From positions 62,001-126,000 of the forward strand of contig NZ_FOHX01000021.1 in the NCBI RefSeq assembly GCF_900111685.1: a DNA stretch of 64,000 nt, written 5' to 3'. Below are positions 24,729 through 33,065 of the stretch, one piece after another. The DNA comes from Nonomuraea wenchangensis (lineage in GTDB: Bacteria > Actinomycetota > Actinomycetes > Streptosporangiales > Streptosporangiaceae). The position numbers and the translations under genes were made by a program. Every line of letters begins with the position of its first letter. Within the stretch, counting starts at the first letter, position 1. The notes under the pieces are model-generated. The model was given only the letters and a program-made list of their open reading frames with translations, had not been told where the DNA came from and searched no databases.

Positions 24729-25760
24729 ATGGGCTCCGGGTCGTGGTGTGTCGTTGGGCTCGACAACGGCGGGAATGCCAACAACGCCACCGTTCTCGAT
24801 GATGCGGGCCGGTTCCTCGTTCCTGGGATGGTCGAGTCGCCGAGCCGGGTCAGGGAAGGGCCGAAGGCGGCGCTGCGGGCGCTGGCGGAGGCGATGGAGC
24901 AGGTGCTGGAGGTCGCGAACGTACGGCGGGCGGCCGTGGCGGGGGTTGGGCTGGACACGCCGGGGCCGGCGAGCGCGTACGGGGTCATCTCGTCGCGTGG
25001 GTCGACGAATTTTCTGCATCCGGAGTGGGCTGGGTTCGACATTCGTACGGCGCTGGAGGATTTGCTGCAGGTGCCGGTCATCTACAGCAATGACGCCAAT
25101 GCGGCGGCGTTGTATGCGCATCACACCTATTTCGGGGCGGAGGAGGCGGGGCGGCGGTCGTCGGTGGCGGCGATCGTCGGTACGGGGCTCGGTGGCGGGG
25201 TGGTCGAGTCGGGGCAGGTCGTGCGGGGGGCGGCGGGCATGGCCGGGGAGCTTGGGCACATTCCGCTTCCGCCTGGTGGGGTGTTGGAGGACGGGCAGGG
25301 GTTGCCGGAGTGCAATTGCGGCAATGTGTGCGATGTCGAGAGCTTGGCCTCGCTGACCGGGATCGAGAAGAATTTGCTGCCCTACTGGCTCGGGCGGCAT
25401 CCGGGTCATCCGCTCGCGGCTGAGCCGTTACCCGTGGCGGCCAGGGCGCTGCGCGGGTACGCCGAGCGTGAGGATCCGCTGGCGTTGAGCGTGTTCGAGC
25501 AGCAGGCGAAGGCTCTGGGGATGTTGTTCACGATCGCGGCGAACTTCACCGATCCGCACGCGTACTTCCTGGGCGGGGGTGTCGTGGCGGCCGGGGCGCG
25601 GTTCCGGGAATGGTTGCTGGGGCGGGTGCGGGCGCACACCGCGCTCCGGGTCGAGCAGCGGGAGGCGGCGGTGTTCGCGCTGGTGCCGGATCTGGACATG
25701 GCGGGGGCGAGGGGGGCGGCGATCGCCGCACGTGAAGCCCTGACGCGAAGCCAGAGTTGA
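24729..25760 (+). CDS. ROK-family protein (sugar kinase type)
   Basis: A 343-residue ROK protein. The phosphate loop is atypical: GLDNGGNANNATVLDDAG instead of the usual D-x-GGT. The sugar-binding and catalytic stretch is VIYSNDANAAAL. The zinc site is GELGHI with ECNCGNVC (His plus C-x-C-x4-C). The rest is the usual two-domain kinase fold. Lacking an HTH, it is an enzyme or sensor rather than a NagC-type repressor. Start ATG 24729 after GGGGGGAGGGG. One TTA codon lies near 25427. Sugar unknown. Confidence 0.85.
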   Translation: MGSGSWCVVGLDNGGNANNATVLDDAGRFLVPGMVESPSRVREGPKAALRALAEAMEQVLEVANVRRAAVAGVGLDTPGPASAYGVISSRGSTNFLHPEWAGFDIRTALEDLLQVPVIYSNDANAAALYAHHTYFGAEEAGRRSSVAAIVGTGLGGGVVESGQVVRGAAGMAGELGHIPLPPGGVLEDGQGLPECNCGNVCDVESLASLTGIEKNLLPYWLGRHPGHPLAAEPLPVAARALRGYAEREDPLALSVFEQQAKALGMLFTIAANFTDPHAYFLGGGVVAAGARFREWLLGRVRAHTALRVEQREAAVFALVPDLDMAGARGAAIAAREALTRSQS

Positions 25761-25826
25761 CCTCGACTTTGGTTGAGGTTGAAGACTGGCGAGGACGTTT
25801 CTTCCGCGATGAAAGGCGGCGTCCTC

Positions 25827-26792
25827 ATGCGTGCTGTTCAGGTGGCCTCGTTCGGTGGGCCGGAGGTGCTGGTCCCGGTGGAGGTGCCCGATCCGGCGCC
25901 CGGTCCTGGGCAGGTGGTGGTCGGGATGGCGGTGGCGGATGTGATCTTCCTGGACACGCTGCTGCGTGCCGGGTGGGGGCAGGAGTTCTTTCCGCGGGAG
26001 CTGCCGTACGTGCCCGGCGGCGGTGGCTCCGGTGAGGTGCTGGAGGTCGGTGACGGCGTGGATCCGGGGTGGGTCGGGCGGCGGGTCGTCGCGCGGACGT
26101 CCACGGGGTATGCCGAGCGGGTCGTCGCCGGGGTCGAGGAGATTGTCGCCATTCCGGATGGGCTGGCGTACGAGCCGGCGGCGGCCCTCGTGCACGACGG
26201 CGTGACCGCGCTCGGCATGGCCCGGCTGGGAATGCCGGAGGAGGGGGAATGGGTGCTGGTGTCGGCGGCGGCCGGCGGGGCGGGGTCGCTGCTGGTGCAG
26301 CTCGCCGTGGAGGCGGGGGCGCGGGTGGTGGCGGCGGCGTCCAGTGACGACAAGCTGGCGCTGGCGAAGGAGCTGGGCGCTGAGGCGGGCGTCGATTACA
26401 CGCGGCCGGGGTGGGTCGAGCGGGTACGGGAGATCACCGGGGGCGGGGCCTCGCTGGTGTACGACGGAGCCGGCGGATCCCTCGGTGCGGCGACCGCAAC
26501 GGCCGTGGCCGATGGTGGGCGGTGGGTCACGTACGGGACGGGCGAGGGTTTCAGCGCGCCCGACCAGGAGGCGGCGACACGGCGGGGCGTACGGCTGCAC
26601 TTTCCGCTGATGGAGGGGCCGCCCGCGCCGGCGGAGGTGCGTGAGCCCCTGGAGCTGGCGCTGCGCCGGGCCGCCGAGGGGCGGTGGCGGCCCGCGATCG
26701 GGGCCGTCCACCCCCTGGAACGGGCCGCCGACGCGCATCGGGCGCTGGCGGCGCGAACGACGATCGGCAAGTCCCTCCTGTCGGTCAGCTGA
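25827..26792 (+). CDS. Zinc-independent MDR, NADPH:quinone reductase type
   Basis: A 321-residue medium-chain dehydrogenase. It starts MRAVQVASFGGPEVL, has YVPGGGGSGEVLEVG near residue 70, nucleotide loop SAAAGGAGSLLVQLA near 150, and ends AARTTIGKSLLSV. No structural zinc cysteines are present, as in quinone or enoyl reductases. Start at 25827 (GGCGG seven bases upstream); an ATG at 25809 is less likely. Its 3' end overlaps the convergent DUF1348 gene by eight bases. Confidence 0.9.
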   Translation: MRAVQVASFGGPEVLVPVEVPDPAPGPGQVVVGMAVADVIFLDTLLRAGWGQEFFPRELPYVPGGGGSGEVLEVGDGVDPGWVGRRVVARTSTGYAERVVAGVEEIVAIPDGLAYEPAAALVHDGVTALGMARLGMPEEGEWVLVSAAAGGAGSLLVQLAVEAGARVVAAASSDDKLALAKELGAEAGVDYTRPGWVERVREITGGGASLVYDGAGGSLGAATATAVADGGRWVTYGTGEGFSAPDQEAATRRGVRLHFPLMEGPPAPAEVREPLELALRRAAEGRWRPAIGAVHPLERAADAHRALAARTTIGKSLLSVS

Positions 26793-27234
26793 GCGGCAGC
26801 GGCGGCTCGGAGTCCTGGCGCGGGCCGAGGATGCGGCGTTCGGACTCCTCGATGCGTACGTCGTTGATGCTGGCCTCGCGCCGCCGCATCAGCCCGTCCT
26901 CGTCGAACTCCCACTGCTCGTTGCCGTAGCTGCGCCACCACTGGCCGGAGGGGTCGCGGCTCTCGTACTGGAAGCGTACGGCGATGCGGTCGCCGGACAC
27001 CGCCCACAGCTCCTTGCGCAGCGCGTAGTCCAGCTCGCGGTCCCATTTGTGGCGCAGGAACGCCCTGATCTCGTCGCGGCCCCGCAGGAACTCGTCGCGG
27101 TTGCGCCAGACGGAGTCCTCCGTGTACGCGAGCGCGACGCGGTCGGGGTCGCGGGTGTTCCAGGCGTCCTCGGCGGCCTGGACCTTGATCCGGGCGGTCT
27201 CCTCGGTGAACGGCGGGACGGGCGGGCGGGTCAT
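26785..27234 (-). CDS. DUF1348 / NTF2-like protein
   Basis: A 149-residue cone-shaped NTF2-fold protein with the DUF1348 signature: AEDAWNTRDPDRVALAYTEDSVWRNR, FLRHKWDRELDYALRKELWA, NEQWEFDEDGLMRRREASIND. Reaction unknown. It is divergent from a TetR gene across two strong operators (27260-27301) and is probably its regulated target. Confidence 0.9.
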   Translation of the reverse strand: MTRPPVPPFTEETARIKVQAAEDAWNTRDPDRVALAYTEDSVWRNRDEFLRGRDEIRAFLRHKWDRELDYALRKELWAVSGDRIAVRFQYESRDPSGQWWRSYGNEQWEFDEDGLMRRREASINDVRIEESERRILGPRQDSEPPLPLS

Positions 27235-27259
27235 GGGGCCTCCTTGGCGGCGGTGAGCG

Positions 27260-27301
27260 GAGAACGAGCGTTCTCCCGTATCCTAGAGAACGCTCGTTCT
27301 C
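27260..27301. promoter_or_regulatory. Paired TetR operators between DUF1348 and tetR genes
   Basis: GAGAACGAGCGTTCTC at 27260-27275 and its exact reverse complement GAGAACGCTCGTTCTC at 27286-27301. Each is itself a near-perfect palindrome (7 of 8 positions). They are 26 bases apart centre to centre, and the second ends 17 bases before the tetR start. Confidence 0.8.
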
Positions 27302-27318
27302 CGAGGCAAGGAGGGGTT

Positions 27319-27873
27319 GTGGAGCACGCGGAGCGCGTTCTCACCGCGGCTGCGGACCTGTTCTACCGGCGTGGCGTACGGGCCGTCGGCATGGACGAGG
27401 TCCGGGCCGCCTCCGGCGTGTCGCTGAAGCGGCTCTACCAGTGCTATCCGTCGAAGGAGGCACTGGTGGTGGCGTACCTGGAGCGGCGGGACGAGCGCTG
27501 GATGTCCTCGCTCACCGGTTACGTGGACGGGCGGACCGACCCGATCGCGGCGGTGTTCGAGTGGCTGGAGCGGTGGTTCGGGGAGGACGGCTTTCGTGGG
27601 TGCGGGTTCGTCAACGCCTATGGTGAGCTCGGCGCGGACTCCGACGCCGTACGGGAGGTGGTGCGGCGGCACAAGGAGCGGCTGCGCGCTTACCTGCACG
27701 GGCTGGTTGCCGGGGCGGTGACGGATCCCGGGCTGGTGGCCGAGCAGCTTCTCGTGCTGATCGACGGGGCCACCGCGGTCGCCATGGTGAGCCCGCGCGA
27801 AGCGGCGGCGACGGCGGCCCGCGCGGCGGGCCTGGCCGCCGCCGCGATCACGGCACCGGATGAATCCCCCTGA
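27319..27873 (+). CDS. TetR-family repressor
   Basis: A 184-residue TetR protein. HTH in residues 4-50 (RVLTAAADLFYRRGVRAVGMDEVRAASGVS then LYQCYPSKEALV). The ligand domain is of the TetR_C type with a Cys near 95 (FRGCGFVNAYGEL). The GTG start at 27319 is four bases after GGAGG. It probably represses the divergent DUF1348 gene and itself. Inducer unknown. Confidence 0.9.
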   Translation: MEHAERVLTAAADLFYRRGVRAVGMDEVRAASGVSLKRLYQCYPSKEALVVAYLERRDERWMSSLTGYVDGRTDPIAAVFEWLERWFGEDGFRGCGFVNAYGELGADSDAVREVVRRHKERLRAYLHGLVAGAVTDPGLVAEQLLVLIDGATAVAMVSPREAAATAARAAGLAAAAITAPDESP

Positions 27874-27913
27874 GGCGACAGGACTCGGGGGGATCATGCG
27901 ACAATCCCCGTTC

Positions 27914-28546
27914 ATGGCCGTCATCCACCAAACCAGCGTCAAACCCACCAAACTCGAACTGCTCACCGCCTGGCTGCCCACCCGCCCCTGGTACCAGGGC
28001 GGCGACGGTGGGCCGAGCCTGGTCAAGGCCGGCGGCTTCCGGCTGGACGACCCGCAGGGCGAGGTCGGGATGGAGTTCATGGTCGTCGCCGACACCTCGG
28101 GCGCGCGTCCGGTCGCCTACTTCGTGCCGCTCACCTACCGCGGCGCGCCGCTGGACGGGGCGGAGGACGCCCTGGTCGGCACCATGGAGCACGGCGTGCT
28201 GGGGCGGCGCTGGGCGTACGACGGCTGCCACGACCCGGTCCTGCTCGCCGAGTTCGCGGCCCTGATCGAGGGCCGGGTGCAGGCCCAGGACCAGAGCGTC
28301 AGCGACACCGTCGATCAGGAGGTCAGCCGTGCCTTCAGCGGCGACGTCCTCCCGAGCTTCTCGACCGCCGTGGACGACCACGAGGGCACCGAGCTGAAGG
28401 CGGCAGAGGGCGTGGTCCTGCGGCTGCAGCGGGTGCTGGGGCCGGCCGACGCCCCCGAGGGGGCGATCGGGCACGTCGCCGGCGCCTGGACCCTGCCGGA
28501 GGGCGTACGGGAACGCGGCCTGTTCGCCGTCCTACGCCCGGCCTGA
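27914..28546 (+). CDS. Maltokinase N-terminal-cap-like domain protein
   Basis: A 210-residue protein. MAVIHQTSVKPTKLELLTAWLPTRPWY is the typical opening of this actinobacterial family related to the N-terminal cap of maltokinase (Mak), followed by GGFRLDDPQGEVGMEFMVV and VPLTYRGAPLDGAEDALVG. It lacks the kinase domain. In the GlgE pathway the cap orients the kinase; the role of stand-alone caps is not known. An ATG at 27896 is an alternative start. Confidence 0.75.
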   Translation: MAVIHQTSVKPTKLELLTAWLPTRPWYQGGDGGPSLVKAGGFRLDDPQGEVGMEFMVVADTSGARPVAYFVPLTYRGAPLDGAEDALVGTMEHGVLGRRWAYDGCHDPVLLAEFAALIEGRVQAQDQSVSDTVDQEVSRAFSGDVLPSFSTAVDDHEGTELKAAEGVVLRLQRVLGPADAPEGAIGHVAGAWTLPEGVRERGLFAVLRPA

Positions 28547-28570
28547 CACACGCCGTCCTACGCCCGGCCT
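28525..28570. repeat. Exact 20-bp direct repeat over two convergent stop codons
   Basis: CGCCGTCCTACGCCCGGCCT occurs at 28525-28544 and 28551-28570. The first copy runs into the stop of the cap-like gene (TGA), the second into the stop of the xanthine-dehydrogenase-type gene on the other strand (TAG). A 26-bp tandem duplication at a convergent junction. Confidence 0.9.
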
Positions 28571-30764
28571 AACCCGGCAACACCTTGTCCAGCGTGATCG
28601 GCAGGTCGAGAACGCGCACGCCGGTCGCGTGGCGGACCGCGTTCGCGACCGCCGCCGCCACCCCCGCGATGCTGACCTCCCCGATCCCCACCAGCCCCAA
28701 CGGCATGGTCGGGTCCGGCTCGTCCAGATAATGCACGTCGATGTGCGGAACGTCGGCGTGCACGGGCACGTGATAGTCGGCGAGGCTCGGGTTCATGATC
28801 CGGCCGGTACGCGGATCGACCAGCGTCTCCTCCGACAGCGCCATCCCGAGCCCCATGACGATCCCGCCCCGGAGCTGGCTGGCCGCGGTCTTGGCGTTGA
28901 CGATCCGGCCCACGTCGAACACCCCGAGCCACCGCGACACCCGGATCTCGCCGGTGTCCCGGTCCACCCGCACCTCGCAGAAGTGCACCCCGCAGGCCGC
29001 CTTCACCAGGCGCCGCCGCTCCAGCAGCGTCCGGATCATGAACACGGGCATGTTGGCCTTCACCTCGGCGGTGACATGGTCGCGGCCGGCACGGGCCAGG
29101 ATCTCCGCGTACGTTCCAGGAGCGCCCCGGCCCAGCCGCCGCACCATCCGCTTCAGCTTGTCGCAGGCGGCCACGACGCCGCCGGCGATGCTGGCGGTCT
29201 GGACCGAGCCGCCCGCGCCGGGCGCGTCCGGGAGCGAGGAGTCCCCGTACTCGACGCGCACCGACTCCAGGGGCACCCCCAGCTCGTCGGCGGCGATCTG
29301 GGCCTGGACGGTGGCGGCGCCCATGCCCATCTCCTGCAGCCCGCAGCGCACCACGACCCGCCCGTCCGCGCCGAGGCGGACGCTCACGTTCGCGGGCAGC
29401 ATGAGCGTCGGGTGGTAAGCCGTCGCGACGCCCATGCCGACCAGCCAGCGCCCGTCCCGCGTCGCTCCGGCGCGCGGGTCGCGGTCGCGCCAGCCGAAGC
29501 GTTCGGCTCCGAGCGCGTACGCCTCCCGCAGCAACCGCCGGGAGAACCGTTTGCCGTCCACCGGATTACGTTCGGGCTCGTTGCGCAGCCGCAGCTCGAC
29601 GGGGTCGAGGCCGAGCTCCCAGGCCAGCTCGTCCATGGCGGACTCGATGGCGAAGGTGCCGATGGCCTCGCCGGGGGCGCGCATGGCGGTGTTGGCCAGC
29701 AGGTCGAGCTCGACGACGTGCTGGCGCAGGTGGATGTTGGGCGCGGCGTAGAGGTGGCGGGTGGCGGCGGTGACCGGCTCGGGCATGCCGCCGATCCGGC
29801 CGGTCCTGGAGACGCTGGTGTGCACGATCGCGGTCAGCCGCCCATCGGCGTCCGCGCCGAGCGCGACCCGCTGCGTGCTCGGGGTGCGCCCGCCGACCGT
29901 GTGGTAGACGGCCGCGCGGCTGAGCGCGAGGCGTACGGGGCGGCCGACGGCCCGCGCGGCCAGCACGGCGAGCAGCGTTCCCGCCCACACCATGGCCTTG
30001 CCGCCGAACCCGCCGCCCACGTACGGCGCCAGCACCCGGACGCCCCGCTCCGGCACGCCGAACCGCGTCGCCAGGTGTTTGCGCAGCCAGGCGATGTTCT
30101 GGGTGCCCTCGTGCACGGTGAGCCGGTCGCCGTCCCAGACGGCGGTCGTGGCGTGCGGCTCCAGGGCGTTGTGGTGGTAGGGGGGCGTGGTGAAGCGCAG
30201 GTCCACCGTGACCGGCGCGGTCTTCAGCGCCGCCTCGGCGTCGCCCTTGTCGGCCTCGCTCTCCTGCAGCAGGTTGCCCTTCTGCGGCACGGCGTTCGGC
30301 TCCTCGGCGGCGAAGTCGAGGACGGCGGGCAGCTCCTGGTAGACCGGCCGGACGAGGGTGGCGGCGTGCCGGGCGGCCTCCGGGGTCTCGGCGACGACGA
30401 CGGCGACCGGCTGGCCGTTCCAGTGCACCTCGTCCGTCGCGAGGTAGTTGACGGACGTGGCCGAGACGAACGTGCTGAGGTCGAGCGGGCTGAACTTCGG
30501 CGGCGGCTTCATGGCCGGGGCGTTCTCGTGGGTGAGCACGTCGATCACGCCGGGCACGGCCCTGGCCGCCGCCGTGTCGATCGCGGTGATCCGGGCGCGC
30601 GCGACGGCGGCGTGGACGAGGGCGGCGTGGGCCAGGTCGGGGTAGTGGTGCTCGGCGGCGAAGCGGGCCTCGCCGGTGACCTTGGCCCGGCCGTCGACGC
30701 GGTCGACGGGCTTGCCGACGTAGGTGGCCGGGGCGGTCGCGCGCTCGGTCTCGGTCGTGGTCAT
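28569..30764 (-). CDS. Molybdenum hydroxylase large subunit (xanthine/aldehyde oxidase family)
   Basis: A 731-residue molybdopterin subunit (YagR/PaoC type). N-terminal domain VGKPVDRVDGRAKVTGEARFA; molybdenum-cofactor segments GGGFGGKAMVW near residue 260 and AMRAPGEAIGTFAIE near 355; QEMGMGAATVQAQIAADELG; and the active-site Glu in VGIGEVSIAG near 700. The start overlaps the medium subunit stop by ATGA. With the next two genes it makes an aldehyde- or N-heterocycle-oxidising enzyme. No XdhC or cofactor-sulfurase gene is nearby. Confidence 0.95.
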   Translation of the reverse strand: MTTTETERATAPATYVGKPVDRVDGRAKVTGEARFAAEHHYPDLAHAALVHAAVARARITAIDTAAARAVPGVIDVLTHENAPAMKPPPKFSPLDLSTFVSATSVNYLATDEVHWNGQPVAVVVAETPEAARHAATLVRPVYQELPAVLDFAAEEPNAVPQKGNLLQESEADKGDAEAALKTAPVTVDLRFTTPPYHHNALEPHATTAVWDGDRLTVHEGTQNIAWLRKHLATRFGVPERGVRVLAPYVGGGFGGKAMVWAGTLLAVLAARAVGRPVRLALSRAAVYHTVGGRTPSTQRVALGADADGRLTAIVHTSVSRTGRIGGMPEPVTAATRHLYAAPNIHLRQHVVELDLLANTAMRAPGEAIGTFAIESAMDELAWELGLDPVELRLRNEPERNPVDGKRFSRRLLREAYALGAERFGWRDRDPRAGATRDGRWLVGMGVATAYHPTLMLPANVSVRLGADGRVVVRCGLQEMGMGAATVQAQIAADELGVPLESVRVEYGDSSLPDAPGAGGSVQTASIAGGVVAACDKLKRMVRRLGRGAPGTYAEILARAGRDHVTAEVKANMPVFMIRTLLERRRLVKAACGVHFCEVRVDRDTGEIRVSRWLGVFDVGRIVNAKTAASQLRGGIVMGLGMALSEETLVDPRTGRIMNPSLADYHVPVHADVPHIDVHYLDEPDPTMPLGLVGIGEVSIAGVAAAVANAVRHATGVRVLDLPITLDKVLPG

Positions 30765-31756
30765 CCGATTTCCTCCCCCAGGTCCAGGTCGCGCAGCGTG
30801 GCCGCGACGGTGGCGCGGACCAGGCCGGTCTTGAACGCGTTGCCGGGCCGTACGGCGGCGGGCGCCAGCTCGGCCTCGGCGGCCCGCCGGTACGCCTCCT
30901 CGTTCGCCGGCCCGCCGAGCAGCAGCCGCTCGGCCTCCCTGGCCCGCCACGGCGTGGTGGCCACGCCGCCCAGCGCCAGGCGTACGTCGGTGACGACGCC
31001 GTCCCGCACCTCCAGCGCGGCGGCCACGGAGACCAGCGCGAACGCGTACGACGCCCGGTCGCGCACCTTGCGGTAGCGGGAGCGGACGGCGACGGGGACG
31101 GGCGGCAGCTCGACCGCCGTGATCAGCTCGTCGGCGGCCAGCGCGGTCTCGACGTGCGGGGTGTCGCCGGGCGGCAGGTGGAACTCGGCGATCGGGATCC
31201 GCCGGACCCCGCGCACGCTGCGGACCTCCACGACGGCGTCGAGCGCGGCGAGTGCCACGCACATGTCCGACGGGTGGGTGGCGATGCAGCTCCCGCTGCC
31301 GCCGAGCACGGCGTGGGAGCGGTTGAAGCCGCCGATCGCGTCGCACCCGGCTCCGGGCTCGCGTTTGTTGCAGGCGGACTCGCGGTCGTAGAAGTACGGG
31401 CACCGGGTGCGTTGCAGCAGGTTGCCGCCCACGGTCGCCATGTTGCGGAGCTGCGCGGACGCGCCCGCCAGGATGGCCTGGGCGAGCATCGGGTAGCGGG
31501 CGGCCACGCGGCGGTCGGCGGCGAGGGCGCTGTTGCGGACGAGGGCGCCGACGCGCAGGCCGCCGCCGGGCAGGTCGTGCACCTCGTCGAGGGGCAGCGC
31601 GGTGAGGTCCACGACGGTGGCGGGGCGTTCGATGCCCTCGCGCATGAGGTCAACCAGGTTGGTGCCGCCGCCGAGGAAGCGGGCGCCGGGGTCGGCGGCC
31701 ACCGCCAGCACGGCCTCGTCCACGTCGGCGGGTTTGAGGTAGGCGAAGGGTTTCAT
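30761..31756 (-). CDS. Molybdenum hydroxylase FAD-binding subunit
   Basis: A 331-residue FAD subunit. The FAD loop FLGGGTNLVDLMREGI is near residue 28, and ATVGGNLLQRTRCPYF near 107. A Cys-rich stretch (TRCPYF, SACNKREPGAGCDAIGG, GSCIATHPSDMCVAL) matches the extra [4Fe-4S] cluster of PaoB-type subunits. It overlaps both neighbouring genes by ATGA. It transfers electrons from the Mo and 2Fe-2S centres to FAD. Confidence 0.94.
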   Translation of the reverse strand: MKPFAYLKPADVDEAVLAVAADPGARFLGGGTNLVDLMREGIERPATVVDLTALPLDEVHDLPGGGLRVGALVRNSALAADRRVAARYPMLAQAILAGASAQLRNMATVGGNLLQRTRCPYFYDRESACNKREPGAGCDAIGGFNRSHAVLGGSGSCIATHPSDMCVALAALDAVVEVRSVRGVRRIPIAEFHLPPGDTPHVETALAADELITAVELPPVPVAVRSRYRKVRDRASYAFALVSVAAALEVRDGVVTDVRLALGGVATTPWRAREAERLLLGGPANEEAYRRAAEAELAPAAVRPGNAFKTGLVRATVAATLRDLDLGEEIG

Positions 31757-32217
31757 CGGGTCACGTCCTTGATGGCGTCCACGATGCCGTTGTAGGCGCC
31801 GCAGCGGCACAGGTTGCCGCTCATGCGCTCCCTGATCTCGGCCTCGTCGAGGGCGGCCGGGTCCGCGCCGGAGGCGGCGTGCTCGGCCAGCATGCCGATG
31901 GCCGAGCAGATCTGGCCCGGGGTGCAGTAGCCGCACTGGAGCCCGTCGTGGCGGACGAACGCCTCCTGGAGGGGGTGCGGGGCCACCCCCTCGATCGTGG
32001 TGATCTCCTTGCCGTCGTACTGGACGGCGAGGGCCAGGCAGGAGTTGATCCGCGTGCCGTCGGCGAGGACCGTGCACGCGCCGCACGCGCCCTGGTCGCA
32101 GCCCTTCTTCACCCCGGTCAGGCCCAGGCGGTCGCGCAGCAGGTCGGCGAGGCTCACCCAGGGTTCGACGTCGAGTTTCTCCTCGGCGCCGTTCACCCGC
32201 ATCCGTATCTCGGTCAC
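31753..32217 (-). CDS. Molybdenum hydroxylase [2Fe-2S] subunit
   Basis: A 154-residue small subunit. The plant-type 2Fe-2S motif GCDQGACGACTV is at about residues 38-49, with the second cluster motif LQCGYCTPGQI and GNLCRCGAYNGI. GTG at 32217 is chosen because a longer TTG start at 32253 falls in an operator palindrome. First gene of a three-gene operon, divergent from tetR. No Tat signal, so probably cytoplasmic. Confidence 0.93.
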   Translation of the reverse strand: MTEIRMRVNGAEEKLDVEPWVSLADLLRDRLGLTGVKKGCDQGACGACTVLADGTRINSCLALAVQYDGKEITTIEGVAPHPLQEAFVRHDGLQCGYCTPGQICSAIGMLAEHAASGADPAALDEAEIRERMSGNLCRCGAYNGIVDAIKDVTR

Positions 32218-32251
32218 GACGGGGACGCTAACAGAACGGTGTCCGCCTAAC

Positions 32252-32270
32252 AAGAGAACGTTGTTCTTTT
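32252..32270. promoter_or_regulatory. TetR operator of the molybdenum-hydroxylase operon
   Basis: AAGAGAAC (32252-32259) and GTTCTTTT (32263-32270) form inverted arms with 7 of 8 matches around GTT. It lies between the small-subunit start and the tetR ATG at 32298, and would control both. Confidence 0.65.
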
Positions 32271-32297
32271 AAGTGCCGCCAGTATGCTGGCAGCGAC

Positions 32298-32954
32298 ATG
32301 ACGCGATCGGCATTTCTCCGGGCCAGGCGGCCTGAGCACAAGGAGCAGCGGCGGCAGGCGATCCTCGACGCCGCCCGCGAGCTCGCCGCCGCCTCCGGCG
32401 TGCGTACGGTCAGCCTGGGGGCGGTCGCGGAGGCGGTCGGCCTGGCGAAGTCCAACATCGTGCGTTATTTCGGCACCCGTGAGGAAATCTACCTCCAGCT
32501 CGCCGCCGAGGAGTGGCTCGCCTGGTCAGCAGCGGTCGCCGAACGCCTGCCGGAGGCGACGGACCCGGAGGCGGTCGTGACGGCGCTGGCCGAGACGCTC
32601 GCCGCCCGCCCGCTCTTCTGCGACCTGCTCGGCAACACCTCCACCAGCCTGGAGCACAACGTCTCCGTCCCGGCCGCGCACGCCTTCAAGCGCACGGTGG
32701 TCGGCACCGTGGCCGAGCTCGGCGCCAGGATCGCGCCCGCGGCCGGCCTCACCCCGGCCGAAGGGCTCGAACTCGCCGCCGCCGCCGCGGGCCTGGCCGG
32801 GGTGCTCTACCCCGCCGCCAATCCCTCCCCAGTCCTGGTCCAGGTCTACGCCCAGGACGCCGAGCTGGCCGCCTCGTGCCCGCCGTTCGTGCCCACGCTC
32901 GTGCGCGGGCTGCGCGCCATGGCGGCCGGGCTGCCCACGTTGCGGGAGAGCTGA
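32298..32954 (+). CDS. TetR-family repressor of the molybdenum-hydroxylase operon
   Basis: A 218-residue TetR protein. HTH: RRQAILDAARELAAASGVRTVSL, AEAVGLAKSNIVRYFGTREEIYL (residues 17-63). Ligand domain of the TetR_C type with NTSTSLEHNVS near 115. Divergent from the three-subunit oxidase and very likely its repressor, using the palindrome at 32252-32270. Confidence 0.9.
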   Translation: MTRSAFLRARRPEHKEQRRQAILDAARELAAASGVRTVSLGAVAEAVGLAKSNIVRYFGTREEIYLQLAAEEWLAWSAAVAERLPEATDPEAVVTALAETLAARPLFCDLLGNTSTSLEHNVSVPAAHAFKRTVVGTVAELGARIAPAAGLTPAEGLELAAAAAGLAGVLYPAANPSPVLVQVYAQDAELAASCPPFVPTLVRGLRAMAAGLPTLRES

Positions 32955-33035
32955 AAGTTTCAGCGGCGGCCAGCGCATTCGCCGTCGCGGCGGCCGATTG
33001 CTGTACACGGCGGCGATTTCCCAGCACGGTGTGCC

Positions 33036-33047
33036 TAACCGGTTAAC
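33036..33047. promoter_or_regulatory. LacI-type operator at the mannanase gene
   Basis: TAACCGGTTA (33036-33045) is a perfect CG-centred palindrome. Extended to TAACCGGTTAAC it shares ten bases (ACCGGTTAAC) with a site upstream of the LacI gene at 44113. It ends 18 bases before the mannanase ATG, so binding would block transcription or its start. Confidence 0.6.
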
Positions 33048-33065
33048 ACTGGAGAAGGGACCCCC

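Noticed and set aside
28629..31076. 815-residue plus-strand frame
   Set aside because: Antisense to the molybdenum hydroxylase genes and without recognisable domains.
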